A stretch of 64,000 nucleotides of DNA from Microlunatus endophyticus. Its GTDB lineage: Bacteria > Actinomycetota > Actinomycetes > Propionibacteriales > Propionibacteriaceae. Shown here in pieces: positions 35,632-44,678 of the stretch. The position numbers and the translations under genes were made by a program. The notes under the pieces were generated by a model that saw only the letters and a program-made list of their open reading frames with translations, ran no database searches and was not told the DNA's origin. The DNA is taken from assembly GCF_014646195.1 (NCBI RefSeq), contig NZ_BMMZ01000011.1, positions 1 through 64,000 on the forward strand, written 5' to 3'. Numbering within the stretch: the first letter of the stretch is position 1; the number at the start of each line of letters is the position of its first letter.

Positions 35632-36499
35632 CGGCCACCTTCCTCAAGCGCGGGTTGAATGCTTCGTCGAGTCCGACGTTGATCAGGTTGAGGGCGAAGA
35701 AGATCGCGGTGAGCAACACGATCGGCGCGACGAACATCGGCCATGCACCGAGACTGAGCGCTCCGTTCTGGACCGAGGAGTTGATCAACAGACCGAGGTC
35801 TTGGATGCCGCTGGGCCCGAGACCGATCAACTCCAGTCCGACCAGGGCGAAGATCGTGTTGATCACTGCCAGCGCCAGCCCCAGCGCGATATAGGGCAGC
35901 ATGTTCGGCACCAACTCGAAGAGCACGATCTTCACATCGGATTCCTTGGAGATCTTCGCCAGGTCGACGTAGGACCGCGTCCTCAGGCTGAGCACGTGGG
36001 ACCGGATCGTGCGGGATGCGCCGGCCCAGCTGAAAACGGCGAGGATCACACTCACCTGGAACAGGCTGATATGGCTGGCGAAGCCCGAATAGGCGATCAG
36101 CAGCGGCAACGTCGGGATGACCAGGAACAGGTCGGTCGTCGTTGCCAGCAAGGAGTCCAGCCACCCGCCGCGATAGGCCGCGAAGAATGCCACCACGATG
36201 CCGATGATCGTCGACAGCGCGCCGCCCAGGGCGCCGATCTTCAACGACGTCCACAATCCGGCGACCACCATCGCCATCACATCACGGCCGACCTGGTCGG
36301 TACCGAGCAGATGCTGGGGACTCGGCTGCAGCCAGCGCTGGCCGAAGCCGATCGCCGTCGGGTCCTGGCCCTTGCCGATCGCGTCGATGATGACACCGTG
36401 CAGCGCGCCGATCACCACGATGATGAACAGCAACACCAGGCCGACGGTCAGTCGGACGTTGCCCCGGAGCCGGCGTCCGAGTGCGCGGATCGGTTTCAT
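35624..36499 (-). CDS. ABC transporter permease, DppC/OppC type
   Basis: This 291-residue membrane subunit of the family-5 importer has an N-terminal helix VRLTVGLVLLFIIVVIGAL, then the DPTAIGFGQRWLQPSPQHLLGTDQVGRD region diagnostic of DppC permeases, four to five further helices, and the EAA loop around LSLRTRSYVDLAKISKESDVKIVLFELVPNML. It lies 10 bases downstream of the DppB-type gene and overlaps the ATPase. Confidence 0.92.
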   Translation of the reverse strand: MKPIRALGRRLRGNVRLTVGLVLLFIIVVIGALHGVIIDAIGKGQDPTAIGFGQRWLQPSPQHLLGTDQVGRDVMAMVVAGLWTSLKIGALGGALSTIIGIVVAFFAAYRGGWLDSLLATTTDLFLVIPTLPLLIAYSGFASHISLFQVSVILAVFSWAGASRTIRSHVLSLRTRSYVDLAKISKESDVKIVLFELVPNMLPYIALGLALAVINTIFALVGLELIGLGPSGIQDLGLLINSSVQNGALSLGAWPMFVAPIVLLTAIFFALNLINVGLDEAFNPRLRKVAGA

Positions 36500-36509
36500 C
36501 GCGCCCTCC

Positions 36510-37628
36510 TCACCGGGTGTACTTGATGCGAGGATCGAGCAACGGCAGGATCAGATCGATCACGAAGACCGCGGTGATCACCACGAAGATCGCAATATCG
36601 GTGATTCCCATGACGGTGTTGAGATCCAGCTGCTGGATCGCCGTCACCAACAGGTGCCCGACGCCCGGGTAGTTGAACAGATTCTCCAGCAGGATGTTGC
36701 CGTTGAAGATGAACCCGAACGAAATCAGCAGGCCGGTGACCTGGGGGAGATAGCAGTTCGGGACCGCATACCGTCGCAGGATGTGCCAGGGCATCAGGCC
36801 CTTGGCCCGGGCGAAGGTCAGGTAATCCTCACCGAGCACGGTGATCATCTGTTGCCGCATGCCCAGCATGTTTCCGAAGACCCCGACGATCACGATCGAC
36901 AGTGCCGGCAGGATGCCGTGGTAGAGGACGCTGCCGATGAAGGTCAGGTTGAATGCCGGGCTCAGATCGGAACTGTAGGCATACCCGGAAGGGAACCAGG
37001 CCAGGCTGAAGGACAGCGCGAAGAGCAGCAGCAGGCCGACGAAGTAGAAGGGGATGTGGGCCGCCGCGATCGCGACGTAGGTCGCCGCCTCGGAGATCGG
37101 ACTGTTCCGCCGCCAGGCCACGAACGCTCCGGCAGCCACGCCCAGGATCCACCCGATGATCGTGGCCAGCAGCAAGAGTCCGACGGTCCAGGGGAGTGCC
37201 CCCGCGATAACCGATTGCGCCGAGTCGGGGTAGGAGATCAGCGACGGGCCGAAGTTGAGATGGAAGACCAGTTGCCTCATGAAGTGCAGGTACTGGGTCA
37301 GCAGGTTCCCGTTCAGGCCGAACACTTCTTTGTAGTGGTCGACGACCTTGGCGCTGGCCTGCGCGTTGTAGGCGTAGTTCTGTTGCAGGTTCTGGATGTA
37401 GGCACCGATCGGATTGCCGGGGATCAGGCGGAAGAAGAAGAACGTGACCGTGATCGCCGCCCACAACGTCAACACGTAGATCCCGAAACGCCGGATCACA
37501 TAGGCCGAGTTCGGGTGCGTCGCCCACCAATGCCGGACCGGGCCGGGCGGTGAGACCTCGACCACTGGCTCCTCGTCGAGGACGACAGCAGTCGTAGGAC
37601 TCACCGTGCCGGCGTCGCCAACACTCAC
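36510..37628 (-). CDS. ABC transporter permease, DppB/OppB type
   Basis: This membrane subunit of about 372 residues includes the YVIRRFGIYVLTLWAAITVTFFFFRLIPGNP start that identifies DppB-type permeases, then five further helices and the EAA-like loop EDYLTFARAKGLMPWHILRRYAVPN. GTG at 37628 overlaps the binding-protein stop by 4 bases (GTGA) and is preferred; a longer version reading back into that gene is less likely. A soluble tail of about 45 residues precedes the first helix. Confidence 0.9.
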   Translation of the reverse strand: MSVGDAGTVSPTTAVVLDEEPVVEVSPPGPVRHWWATHPNSAYVIRRFGIYVLTLWAAITVTFFFFRLIPGNPIGAYIQNLQQNYAYNAQASAKVVDHYKEVFGLNGNLLTQYLHFMRQLVFHLNFGPSLISYPDSAQSVIAGALPWTVGLLLLATIIGWILGVAAGAFVAWRRNSPISEAATYVAIAAAHIPFYFVGLLLLFALSFSLAWFPSGYAYSSDLSPAFNLTFIGSVLYHGILPALSIVIVGVFGNMLGMRQQMITVLGEDYLTFARAKGLMPWHILRRYAVPNCYLPQVTGLLISFGFIFNGNILLENLFNYPGVGHLLVTAIQQLDLNTVMGITDIAIFVVITAVFVIDLILPLLDPRIKYTR

Positions 37629-39502
37629 TTGATCGTCGTTCCGGTCGGCTTCAGGGCCCCCACGACGAACATGAACTGTCCCCACCAGTTCGCCGGCCCC
37701 TGGTACAGGTTGTCATCTGTCGGCCAGCCGGTCCAGAAAGTCGTGTTGAACTGATGCGTGTAGAGCGTTTGGATGCTCGTCACTGCCGGCAGGTCGGCGA
37801 AATAGCGGTCGAGTGCCTTGTCGAAGATCGGAATCGCCTCGGCCGAGGTCGGACTGATCACCGCCAGCTGGTCCATGTACTTGGAGAAGGTGGCGTCCCG
37901 CAGCCGCGGATAGTTGTTGACGTTGGCATTCTTCCCGACCGGCACGTAGTACTTGTCGTTGAATTCGTTGTAGACCTGCCAGGGGTCGTAGACCTCGCCG
38001 CACAGCCACTCGGACTTGATGTCGAAGTCGCCCTTCATGGTGCGGTTGTTGTAGACCGCCGACGACAGGGTCCGGATGCTGGCGTCGATCCCGACGGCCT
38101 TGAGATCCTCGGCCAGCAGCTGGCCGATCAGATACTCCTGGCCCGGGTTGGGGGTCGACGTGATGATCTCGAGACTCAGCTGCTTGCCGTTGTAGATCCG
38201 CTTGCCGTTACTGTCGGCCTTGATCCCGATCTCGTCCATGAGGGATTTGGCTTTGGCCGGGTCGTAGGACAGCGAGTACTTGCCCGCGATCTGCTCGTTG
38301 TCCCACTTCTTGTTGCCGTCGAAGGCCGCCCACGGATACTTCGCGGTGGTCGATGCCGGATCCCAGATGCTGGTCGCGATCTTCTTGCGGTCGATCAGTG
38401 CCGAGATCGCCTGGCGCATTCGCGGGTCGTTCAGCGGCTTGTGCGATTCGTCGCAGTTGATCCAGATCGCCCGCGGGCACGGATCGAGCATCCCGGTGAT
38501 GGTGCCGTACTGGTAGCCGCCGTCGATCGCAGATTTGACCAGCGAGTACATGTTCGGCGCGCCCGTCACATCGCAGGCGCCGTTCTTGAACTGCTCGATC
38601 TCGGCATCGGCGGTCGGCGCGCTCCGGTAGACGACGTACTCGGGTTTCGGATCGAGATTGCTCTTGTTCCAGTAGTTCGGATCCTTCTCCCAGACGAACA
38701 TCTTCAGGTTCGACTTGGTTTCCTTGAGCTTGTACGGCCCGGTGTAGACCGGCGGGTTGTTCTTGAACGACGTCGGGTCCTGGCTCTTCCAGACGTGCTC
38801 GGGCAGCACGAACCAACTGGTCCCGACGATGCCGCAGATCCAGTTGTAGTGGTAGCGGGGATCGGTGACATTGAGCTTGACGACGACCGTGTGGTCATCG
38901 GGCGCAGAGATGGACTTCACCTCGTCGGTGATCGGCCCGCCGCCGAGAAGGTTCTTGTTGCCCTTGACCAGGTTGATGCTGAAGACGACGTCCTTGCTCG
39001 TGAACGGCTTCCCGTCGTTCCAGTGCGCGTTCTCGTTCAGGTGCACCGTGAAGGTCTTGAAATTATCGGCGTACTCCCATTTCGTGCCGAGCCACGGTGT
39101 CGTCTCGCCGGTGGCCATGTTGAAGTACCACAGGTACTCGCGCACCACCTGGCCGAGCCCGCCGTTGTACTGCTCCCCGTTGGGAATGAGCGGGTTGAAG
39201 CTGTCGAAGACCGTGAAGACGGCCTGGTCGACAAGCAGGGTCTTCTCCCGCGGCGTCGGCGAGACGCTGGAGGCAGCCTTACCTACCGTCGTCGCATGCG
39301 CAGCGGGGGACTGGCCGCCGCTGCCGGGGTTCTTCTTGTTGCCGGAGTACTGCCCGCCGCCGCTGCACGCGGCCAGGCTGCCGAGACCGGCTGCCAGCAT
39401 CGCACCCGCCGCGCCCTTCAGGGCTCCTCGCCGCGTCAGGCAATGGCGAAGAAAGTCCTGCGGATCGACCTGATTGTCGGGAATTTCCTGGATCGCAGAC
39501 AT
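37625..39502 (-). CDS. ABC substrate-binding lipoprotein, family 5
   Basis: This 625-residue extracytoplasmic receptor serves the importer. The leader has a twin-arginine-like LTRRGALKGAAGA (Arg24-Arg25) and a lipobox SLAAC with Cys46. The mature part is a family-5 (peptide/nickel/oligosaccharide) binding protein, with WEYADNFKTFTVHLNENAHWNDGKPFTSKDVVFSI and PYKLKETKSNLKMFVWEKDPNYW. Family-5 proteins bind peptides, but close relatives in plant-polymer degraders bind cello-, xylo- or other oligosaccharides. It is the first gene of its operon and lies after a gap with a LacI-type palindrome. Confidence 0.92.
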   Translation of the reverse strand: MSAIQEIPDNQVDPQDFLRHCLTRRGALKGAAGAMLAAGLGSLAACSGGGQYSGNKKNPGSGGQSPAAHATTVGKAASSVSPTPREKTLLVDQAVFTVFDSFNPLIPNGEQYNGGLGQVVREYLWYFNMATGETTPWLGTKWEYADNFKTFTVHLNENAHWNDGKPFTSKDVVFSINLVKGNKNLLGGGPITDEVKSISAPDDHTVVVKLNVTDPRYHYNWICGIVGTSWFVLPEHVWKSQDPTSFKNNPPVYTGPYKLKETKSNLKMFVWEKDPNYWNKSNLDPKPEYVVYRSAPTADAEIEQFKNGACDVTGAPNMYSLVKSAIDGGYQYGTITGMLDPCPRAIWINCDESHKPLNDPRMRQAISALIDRKKIATSIWDPASTTAKYPWAAFDGNKKWDNEQIAGKYSLSYDPAKAKSLMDEIGIKADSNGKRIYNGKQLSLEIITSTPNPGQEYLIGQLLAEDLKAVGIDASIRTLSSAVYNNRTMKGDFDIKSEWLCGEVYDPWQVYNEFNDKYYVPVGKNANVNNYPRLRDATFSKYMDQLAVISPTSAEAIPIFDKALDRYFADLPAVTSIQTLYTHQFNTTFWTGWPTDDNLYQGPANWWGQFMFVVGALKPTGTTIK

Positions 39503-39572
39503 CGTTGTCCCCTGTCCGATAAGCCGCTTCGGTGCCGGCTCGGCATGTCGGGACTCCGACGTTCTGCCTTGC

Positions 39573-39599
39573 AGACAACCAATAACTGACTACTTGTCT
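39573..39599. promoter_or_regulatory. Inverted repeat in front of the family-5 importer operon
   Basis: AGACAA (39573-39578) and TTGTCT (39594-39599) form perfect 6-bp arms around 15 bases, about 70 bases before the binding-protein start on the minus strand. This is a possible operator or promoter part. Confidence 0.35.
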
Positions 39600-39670
39600 C
39601 GGAGCGTGACGTACTCCGCGACGATGGTGCGAGAGCCGCGCCGAAAGCGTTAGCAAGCCGTGACCTTCCG

Positions 39671-39686
39671 GTGGAAACGATTCCAC
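39671..39686. promoter_or_regulatory. LacI-family operator for the importer operon
   Basis: GTGGAAACGATTCCAC is palindromic except for the two bases flanking the central CG and fits the LacI-family form TGGAAnCGnTTCCA. A weaker CGAAAGCGTTAGCA lies at 39642-39655. Both lie upstream of the family-5 binding-protein gene. No LacI gene is adjacent. Confidence 0.6.
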
Positions 39687-39737
39687 AGGATCAGCTCCGC
39701 TTCGGCGCGACGGCAGAGCGCGCCGGCCCCAGGATGC

Positions 39738-40667
39738 TCAGACGCGGGCTGCGGCTGACCGTTGTTCAGTGGCCCGGCGGCGCGAGAGGCGCACCACCCA
39801 GAACCACGCCAGATTGCCGAGCACGACCATCACGCCGGCTGCGATCAGGACCACCAGGGTGGGTGCGCCGAGCATCTTCATCCCGGAGCAGACCAGCAGG
39901 ATCGCCAAAGCCCGGCGGATGATGCCGCCCGGTGCCCGGGAGGAGATCTGGGCGCCGATCCAGGCGCCGGGGATCGCCCCGATCAGCAGGGAGCCGGCGA
40001 TGCCGAAATTTGCGTCACCGTTGATCACGTGGGCGGTCGCGGCGGCAGCCACCAGTGGTACGGCCTGGACCAGGTTGGTGCCGACCAGCTGCGAGGCCTT
40101 CAGAGTCGGATACATCATCAACAGCACGACCACGATGATCGAGCCCGCACCGACCGAGGTGAGTCCGACGAACAGCCCTGCGATCACGCCGAGAATGATC
40201 ATCGGCACCCGGCGTACGACGATGTCCGGAGTCTGCGACTGCACCGGCCGGCCCTCGCCCCAGGCGGTCTGGTTGGTGCGCAGCTGTTGCCAGGCCCGAT
40301 AGATCAGTCCCGCGGCGGCGATCAGCAGGGCGATGCCGAGAATGATCGACAGCACGGTGTTGGTGGCCTCGCCCAGATGCAGTGCCTTCAGGGCGAAGAC
40401 GCCGCCGAAGGCGGCCGGGACGGCACCGACCGACAGCCACAGCACCAGCGAGTAGTCGACCGTACGACGACGCATGTGCACGATCGCGGCGCTCGGCTTC
40501 ATGAACAGGCTGGTGACCAGATCGCTGGCGACCGCGACCAGCGGGTCGATCTTGAACAGAAACACCAGCATCGGCGTCATCAGCGCGCCGCCGCCCATAC
40601 CGGTCAGTCCGACGATCACGCCGACGCAGAGGCCACCGATCAGCATCGCCGGGTTGAAGAAGTCCAT
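39738..40667 (-). CDS. TauE/SafE family sulfite/anion exporter
   Basis: This 309-residue membrane protein has two related halves of about four helices each (MLIGGLCVGVIVGLTGMGGGALMTPMLVFLF and VPMIILGVIAGLFVGLTSVGAGSIIVVVLLM), the hallmark of TauE/SafE exporters. ATG at 40667 is preceded by AAGGA 6 bases away; a longer version from 40715 lacks a ribosome site. TauE proteins export sulfite, sulfonates or organosulfur compounds. It lies upstream of the importer operon on the same strand but is separated from it by a 235-base control region. Confidence 0.9.
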   Translation of the reverse strand: MDFFNPAMLIGGLCVGVIVGLTGMGGGALMTPMLVFLFKIDPLVAVASDLVTSLFMKPSAAIVHMRRRTVDYSLVLWLSVGAVPAAFGGVFALKALHLGEATNTVLSIILGIALLIAAAGLIYRAWQQLRTNQTAWGEGRPVQSQTPDIVVRRVPMIILGVIAGLFVGLTSVGAGSIIVVVLLMMYPTLKASQLVGTNLVQAVPLVAAAATAHVINGDANFGIAGSLLIGAIPGAWIGAQISSRAPGGIIRRALAILLVCSGMKMLGAPTLVVLIAAGVMVVLGNLAWFWVVRLSRRRATEQRSAAARV

Positions 40668-40883
40668 CGGTGTCCTTGCCTCGCTCCATGAACCTGGATC
40701 AATTCCGATGAGCATACTGGGACATCCTGGGATTATGGTGATTATCTCGTTCTTCGGTTGCAGAACTGTCTGCGACGGTCCCGTCGGCGGTGGTGGCGTA
40801 CGCCCTTAGGCTGAGCGCGGGATCGCAAGGCTCGCAGGGGCAGGCGATCAGCACAGCATCAGCGGGTGAGAGGAAGACGAGCG

Positions 40884-41651
40884 ATGGGCGTACTGGACAG
40901 CTTCTCGTTGGCGGGCAGGATCTCGGTGGTCACCGGGGGTGCGCGGGGGATCGGGCGGGCCTTGGCGTTGGCGCTTGCCGAGGCGGGAAGCGATGTCGCG
41001 GTGCTGGTCCGGACGCCGGCGTCGGCCGACGATCTGGTCACCGAGATCGAGCAGCTCGGCGTCCGCGGTCTGTCCGTGACCTGTGACGTGACCCGGCCGG
41101 AGCAGGTCGAGGCGGCGCTGGCGACGATCACCGAGGCACTCGGCCCGGTGGATGTGCTGGTCAACAACGCCGGCACCTGCGTGCACCGGCCTGCCCTCGA
41201 GGTCACCGCCGAGGAGTGGCGGTCGGTGATGGACATCAACGTCGACGGAGTCTGGAACTGCGCCCGGGCGTTCGGCGCCCGGATGGTCGAACGCGGTCGC
41301 GGCACGATCATCAACATCGGCTCGATCTCGGCACTGATCGTCAACCGGCCACAGTGGCAGCCCGGCTACAACGCCTCCAAGGCTGCGGTGCATCAGTTGA
41401 CCAGATCGCTGGCAGCCGAGTGGGCGCCGCACGGCGTCCGGGTGAACGCGCTGGCGCCCGGATACGTACGGACCGAGATGGCGCCGGTGGACGACCCGCG
41501 GTTCAAGCCGCGCTGGATCGACGACGCACCCATGGAGCGTGCCGCCAGCCCGGAGGAGCTGGGCCCGACGATCGTCTACATGGCCTCCGACGCGTCGGCG
41601 TTCATGACCGGGTCGGTGCTCGTCCTGGACGGCGGCTACACGGTCTACTGA
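40884..41651 (+). CDS. Short-chain dehydrogenase/reductase (SDR)
   Basis: This 255-residue classical SDR oxidises or reduces a hydroxyl group with NAD(P). Cofactor motif TGGARGIG is near residue 17, NNAG near 91, and the catalytic Ser-Tyr-Lys set is in SISA and YNASK. The family-typical end APGYVRTEMAP and VLDGGYTVY is present. ATG at 40884 (AGGAAG upstream) is chosen over GTG 40866. The motif pattern and the C-terminal VLDGGYT resemble sugar-alcohol or gluconate dehydrogenases. It converges with the ROK kinase gene. Confidence 0.9.
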   Translation: MGVLDSFSLAGRISVVTGGARGIGRALALALAEAGSDVAVLVRTPASADDLVTEIEQLGVRGLSVTCDVTRPEQVEAALATITEALGPVDVLVNNAGTCVHRPALEVTAEEWRSVMDINVDGVWNCARAFGARMVERGRGTIINIGSISALIVNRPQWQPGYNASKAAVHQLTRSLAAEWAPHGVRVNALAPGYVRTEMAPVDDPRFKPRWIDDAPMERAASPEELGPTIVYMASDASAFMTGSVLVLDGGYTVY

Positions 41652-41652
41652 T

Positions 41653-41669
41653 CCTTCGACAAGCTCAGG
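41653..41669. repeat. Dispersed repeat, copy 1
   Basis: CCTTCGACAAGCTCAGG, a string frequently scattered through bacterial genomes as a REP-like element. It lies at the junction of the convergent SDR and ROK genes and supplies the ROK stop codon (41665-41667). Confidence 0.6.
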
Positions 41670-42618
41670 AATCGACGGACAGCGCCAGTGCGGCGGCACC
41701 GAGCAGGCCGGCGTTCTCCAACTCGGCCGGCCGCACCTCGAGGTCGGCGACGTAGGACATCGTCGCGTAGTCGGCGATGTGCTTGCGCAGCGGCTCGAAG
41801 ATCACCGCGCCGGCTTTGGAGACGCCGCCGCCGAGCACGAAATGGGTGACGTCCAGCAGGGTCGCGGTGGCGGCGATCCCGGCTGCCAGGGCCCGCATCC
41901 CGTCGTCGATCACTGCGATCGCGATCTCGTTGCCGGCCCGGGCGTCGGAGGTCAGCGCCTCGGCGTCGTCACCGCCGGTCCAGCCCTTGGCCTGGGCGGC
42001 CTCGACCATCGCGGGGCCGCGGGCGTACATCTCGACGCAGCCGTGACCGCCACAGACACATTCGTCGCCCCAGGCGTTGACGCTGATGTGGCCGAGCAGG
42101 ACGGCGTTGCCGGTCAGGCCGCCGAAGAGCCGGTCATTGATCACCGCTCCGGCGCCGACGCCGGTGGACAGCACCATGCCGACCATCGAGTGCAGGTCCT
42201 TGCCGGCACCGAGCCAGTGCTCACCCAGCGCCATGCAGTGCCCGTCCTGGGCCAGTCCGACGAGCGGCTGGACGCCGCTGACGGTGCGGACGGCCTCGGC
42301 CACCTTGGCGACGATCGGATACTCGCGCCAGGCGCCGATGTTGACCGGCGAGATCCAGCCGCCAGGGGAGTCGATCGGGCCGGCCGACCCGATCCCGACC
42401 CGCAGTTGGGTGCCCTCCAGACCTGCTTCGGCGATCGTCTCGGCGAGTCCCGCGCCCAGCGGGGCGAAGGTGGCGTCGCCGTCCGCGCGGTGCAGCGTCG
42501 GCACCCTGCGCTGGTGGGTGATGGTGCCGTCGGAGGACACCACCGCGATCGCGATCTTGGTACCGCCGATGTCGATCGCCAGCACCGATTCGCCCGACGA
42601 TCCGTTCGAAACAGTCAT
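41665..42618 (-). CDS. ROK family sugar kinase
   Basis: This 317-residue kinase of the ROK family phosphorylates a sugar such as glucose, fructose or N-acetylglucosamine. The ATP-binding phosphate loop is VLAIDIGGTKIAIAVV. The zinc/structural motif is ECVCGGHGCVE, with GHISVN upstream supplying the His. ATG at 42618 is used because the longer frame adds residues unlike the family. The C-terminus ends in a dispersed repeat, so its last residues may be recently altered. It has no DNA-binding domain, so it is a kinase rather than a ROK repressor. Confidence 0.88.
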   Translation of the reverse strand: MTVSNGSSGESVLAIDIGGTKIAIAVVSSDGTITHQRRVPTLHRADGDATFAPLGAGLAETIAEAGLEGTQLRVGIGSAGPIDSPGGWISPVNIGAWREYPIVAKVAEAVRTVSGVQPLVGLAQDGHCMALGEHWLGAGKDLHSMVGMVLSTGVGAGAVINDRLFGGLTGNAVLLGHISVNAWGDECVCGGHGCVEMYARGPAMVEAAQAKGWTGGDDAEALTSDARAGNEIAIAVIDDGMRALAAGIAATATLLDVTHFVLGGGVSKAGAVIFEPLRKHIADYATMSYVADLEVRPAELENAGLLGAAALALSVDS

Positions 42619-42764
42619 GAACTCCGTACGCTCCCGCTCTGCCAACAAGCCCACCGGAGCTTACTGGCTGTGCCGCGAGGCGCTCCGGGGGCTCACCCGG
42701 CCCGTGCGGCATGATGATGGGGTAGGTCGAGCAATGTGCAGCGGCAGGAAGCGGACAGCAACAG

Positions 42765-43202
42765 ATGGCTCAAACATCGTCCCGGATCGAGATCCCGGCG
42801 AGTCCAGATCGCGTCATGTCCGTGATCGCCGATCTCGACCACTATCCGGAGTGGGTGGATTCGCTCACCACGGTCGAGGTGCTCGAGACCGACGCGCAAG
42901 GCCGTCCCGCCACCGTACGGATGGTGTTGCAGCACCGGCTGCTCTCCGACGACTACACGGTCGGCTATGACTGGGCTGAGCACGAGGTCAGCTGGAAACT
43001 GATCACAGGCCGTACGCTCACCGCCATGGATGGGTCGTACGCGGTGGAGCCGGCGGGGTCGGGGAGCAGGGTCACCTACACGCTGAGCGTCGATGTGAAG
43101 ATGCCACTGCCCGGACTCCTCAAACGAACCGCGGAGAAGACGATCATCGATACCGCACTCAAGGGACTCAGAACGCAGGTCGCCCGGGTGGGTGACCGGT
43201 AG
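42765..43202 (+). CDS. SRPBCC family protein (polyketide cyclase-like)
   Basis: This 145-residue START/SRPBCC-fold protein has SRIEIPASPDRVMSVIADLDHYPEWVDSL at the start and a final amphipathic helix KTIIDTALKGLRTQV. These helix-grip proteins bind lipids or aromatic ligands. The stop overlaps the glucokinase start by one base. The same pair (SRPBCC then ROK glucokinase) is conserved in actinobacteria, including Streptomyces, and the mycobacterial homologue lies in the corresponding block. The role is unknown. Confidence 0.85.
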   Translation: MAQTSSRIEIPASPDRVMSVIADLDHYPEWVDSLTTVEVLETDAQGRPATVRMVLQHRLLSDDYTVGYDWAEHEVSWKLITGRTLTAMDGSYAVEPAGSGSRVTYTLSVDVKMPLPGLLKRTAEKTIIDTALKGLRTQVARVGDR

Positions 43203-44401
43203 TGGCGCGGGCCACGGACCGTACCGACGCCGACGTCCGGGCCGTACGACCCAGGGTGCCCAGAGCGGCTGCCAGGGCATCGGCACGGACCTCGGCCCGG
43301 CCCACTTCCCGTGGCGCCAGGCTGGGGGCGCAACCGGCGCCGTACAGCATCGGTGTCGACATCGGCGGTACCAAGGTGGCCGCCGGGGTCGTCGATGGCG
43401 CCGGCCGGATCGTCGAACGGGTGCTGGCCGCGACTCCCTCGCACAGCCCGCTGGCGGTCGAGGACACGATCACCGCCGTGGTCGGGGACCTGCGCAGCCG
43501 GCACCTGGTCGAGACCGTCGGGATCGGTGCGGCCGGCTGGGTGGACACCAATCAGTCGGTGGTCCGCTTCTCACCGCATCTGGCCTGGCGCCAGGAGCCG
43601 TTGAAGGCCAAACTCGAGCAACGCATCGACCTGCCGCTGATCGTCGACAATGACGCCAATGCCGCCGCCTGGGCCGAATACCGGTTCGGTGCCGGAGCCG
43701 GGGCATCGGTGATGGTCTGCATCACCCTCGGTACCGGGATCGGCGGCGGCCTGGTCCTCAACGGCCAACTCTTCCGGGGCAGCTACGGGATGGCCGGGGA
43801 ATGGGGCCACATGATCACCGTTCCCGGCGGACACCTGTGCGAGTGCGGCAACCGTGGCTGCTGGGAGCAGTACGCCAGCGGCAACGCTCTGGTCCGCGAC
43901 GCCAAGGCCCTGATCGCCTCCGGCTCGCCGGTCGTCCAGGGCCTGGTCGAGTCGGTCGGTGGTCCGGACTCGATCACCGGTCCGGCGATCACCGAGGCGG
44001 CGGTCGCCGGTGAGCCGCTGGCCCGGGAGCTGCTCGCCGACATCGGCCGTTCCCTCGGCGTCGGGATCGCCAACCTGGCCGCCGCCCTGGATCCGGAGCT
44101 GGTGGTCGTCGGCGGCGGAGTCAGCGCGGCCGGCGACCTGTTGCTGACGCCCACCCGGGAGGCGTTCGAGCGGACCCTCACCGGCCGTGGCTTCCGGCCG
44201 CAGGCGCGTATCGAGCTGGCCCACTTCCGCAACGACGCCGGTCTGGTGGGCGCGGCCGATCTCGCGCGGCACTCCCTGATCGAGCCTCCGGGCACCGTGA
44301 TCGGCGGCTTCTGGCCGCGCCGCCGCCGCGTCCGGCGGGAGCGTCCCCGCAAGGATCCCGGCCCGCTCCGTCAGGTGGCCGCCAAGCGCTGGGGCGATTG
44401 A
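43202..44401 (+). CDS. glkA: ROK family glucokinase
   Basis: This 399-residue kinase phosphorylates glucose at C6. YSIGVDIGGTKVAAGVVD is the phosphate loop. The substrate loop includes IVDNDANAAAWAEYRFG, and the zinc site is CECGNRGCWEQYASG. The whole arrangement matches the actinobacterial glucokinase (GlkA) involved in glucose repression in Streptomyces. The first 47 residues are an extra Arg/Ala-rich stretch and the last 35 an Arg/Pro-rich tail; a start near 43340 would fit the family better, though no clear ribosome site is seen there. Translation is coupled to the SRPBCC gene. Confidence 0.9.
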   Translation: MARATDRTDADVRAVRPRVPRAAARASARTSARPTSRGARLGAQPAPYSIGVDIGGTKVAAGVVDGAGRIVERVLAATPSHSPLAVEDTITAVVGDLRSRHLVETVGIGAAGWVDTNQSVVRFSPHLAWRQEPLKAKLEQRIDLPLIVDNDANAAAWAEYRFGAGAGASVMVCITLGTGIGGGLVLNGQLFRGSYGMAGEWGHMITVPGGHLCECGNRGCWEQYASGNALVRDAKALIASGSPVVQGLVESVGGPDSITGPAITEAAVAGEPLARELLADIGRSLGVGIANLAAALDPELVVVGGGVSAAGDLLLTPTREAFERTLTGRGFRPQARIELAHFRNDAGLVGAADLARHSLIEPPGTVIGGFWPRRRRVRRERPRKDPGPLRQVAAKRWGD

Positions 44402-44424
44402 GCGAGACCTGGGCCCGGTCCGGC

Positions 44425-44622
44425 CTAACCCGACTTGCGGCGGTGCATCTTGGGGGCGCCGCCGACGACCTCGGGGCCGTTGGCCTTCAACTTCGCCGCA
44501 GGATTGTCGTGGGGTACATCCTTGGCACGGCTGTTCTTGGCCTCCAGCGCGGCCAGCATCCTCGACTTCACGTCCCCCGAATCCTGCGCGGCCGACTTCT
44601 TCTGCGGCTTCTTCGCAGCCAT
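44425..44622 (-). CDS. DUF5302 domain-containing protein
   Basis: This 65-residue basic protein with KKPQKKSAAQDSGDVKSRMLAALEAKNSRAK and a GxHRRKSG-like end matches the small actinobacterial DUF5302 family. It has no membrane segment or cofactor motif. ATG at 44622 follows GGAGG in the minus direction. It converges with glkA (23-base gap) and is co-directional with the hydrolase upstream. The function is unknown; it may bind nucleic acid. Confidence 0.8.
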   Translation of the reverse strand: MAAKKPQKKSAAQDSGDVKSRMLAALEAKNSRAKDVPHDNPAAKLKANGPEVVGGAPKMHRRKSG

Positions 44623-44678
44623 GGATTCCTCCGTACGACGTGGGCGGCCGATCGGGACGACCGGATCGGATCCTCAGA

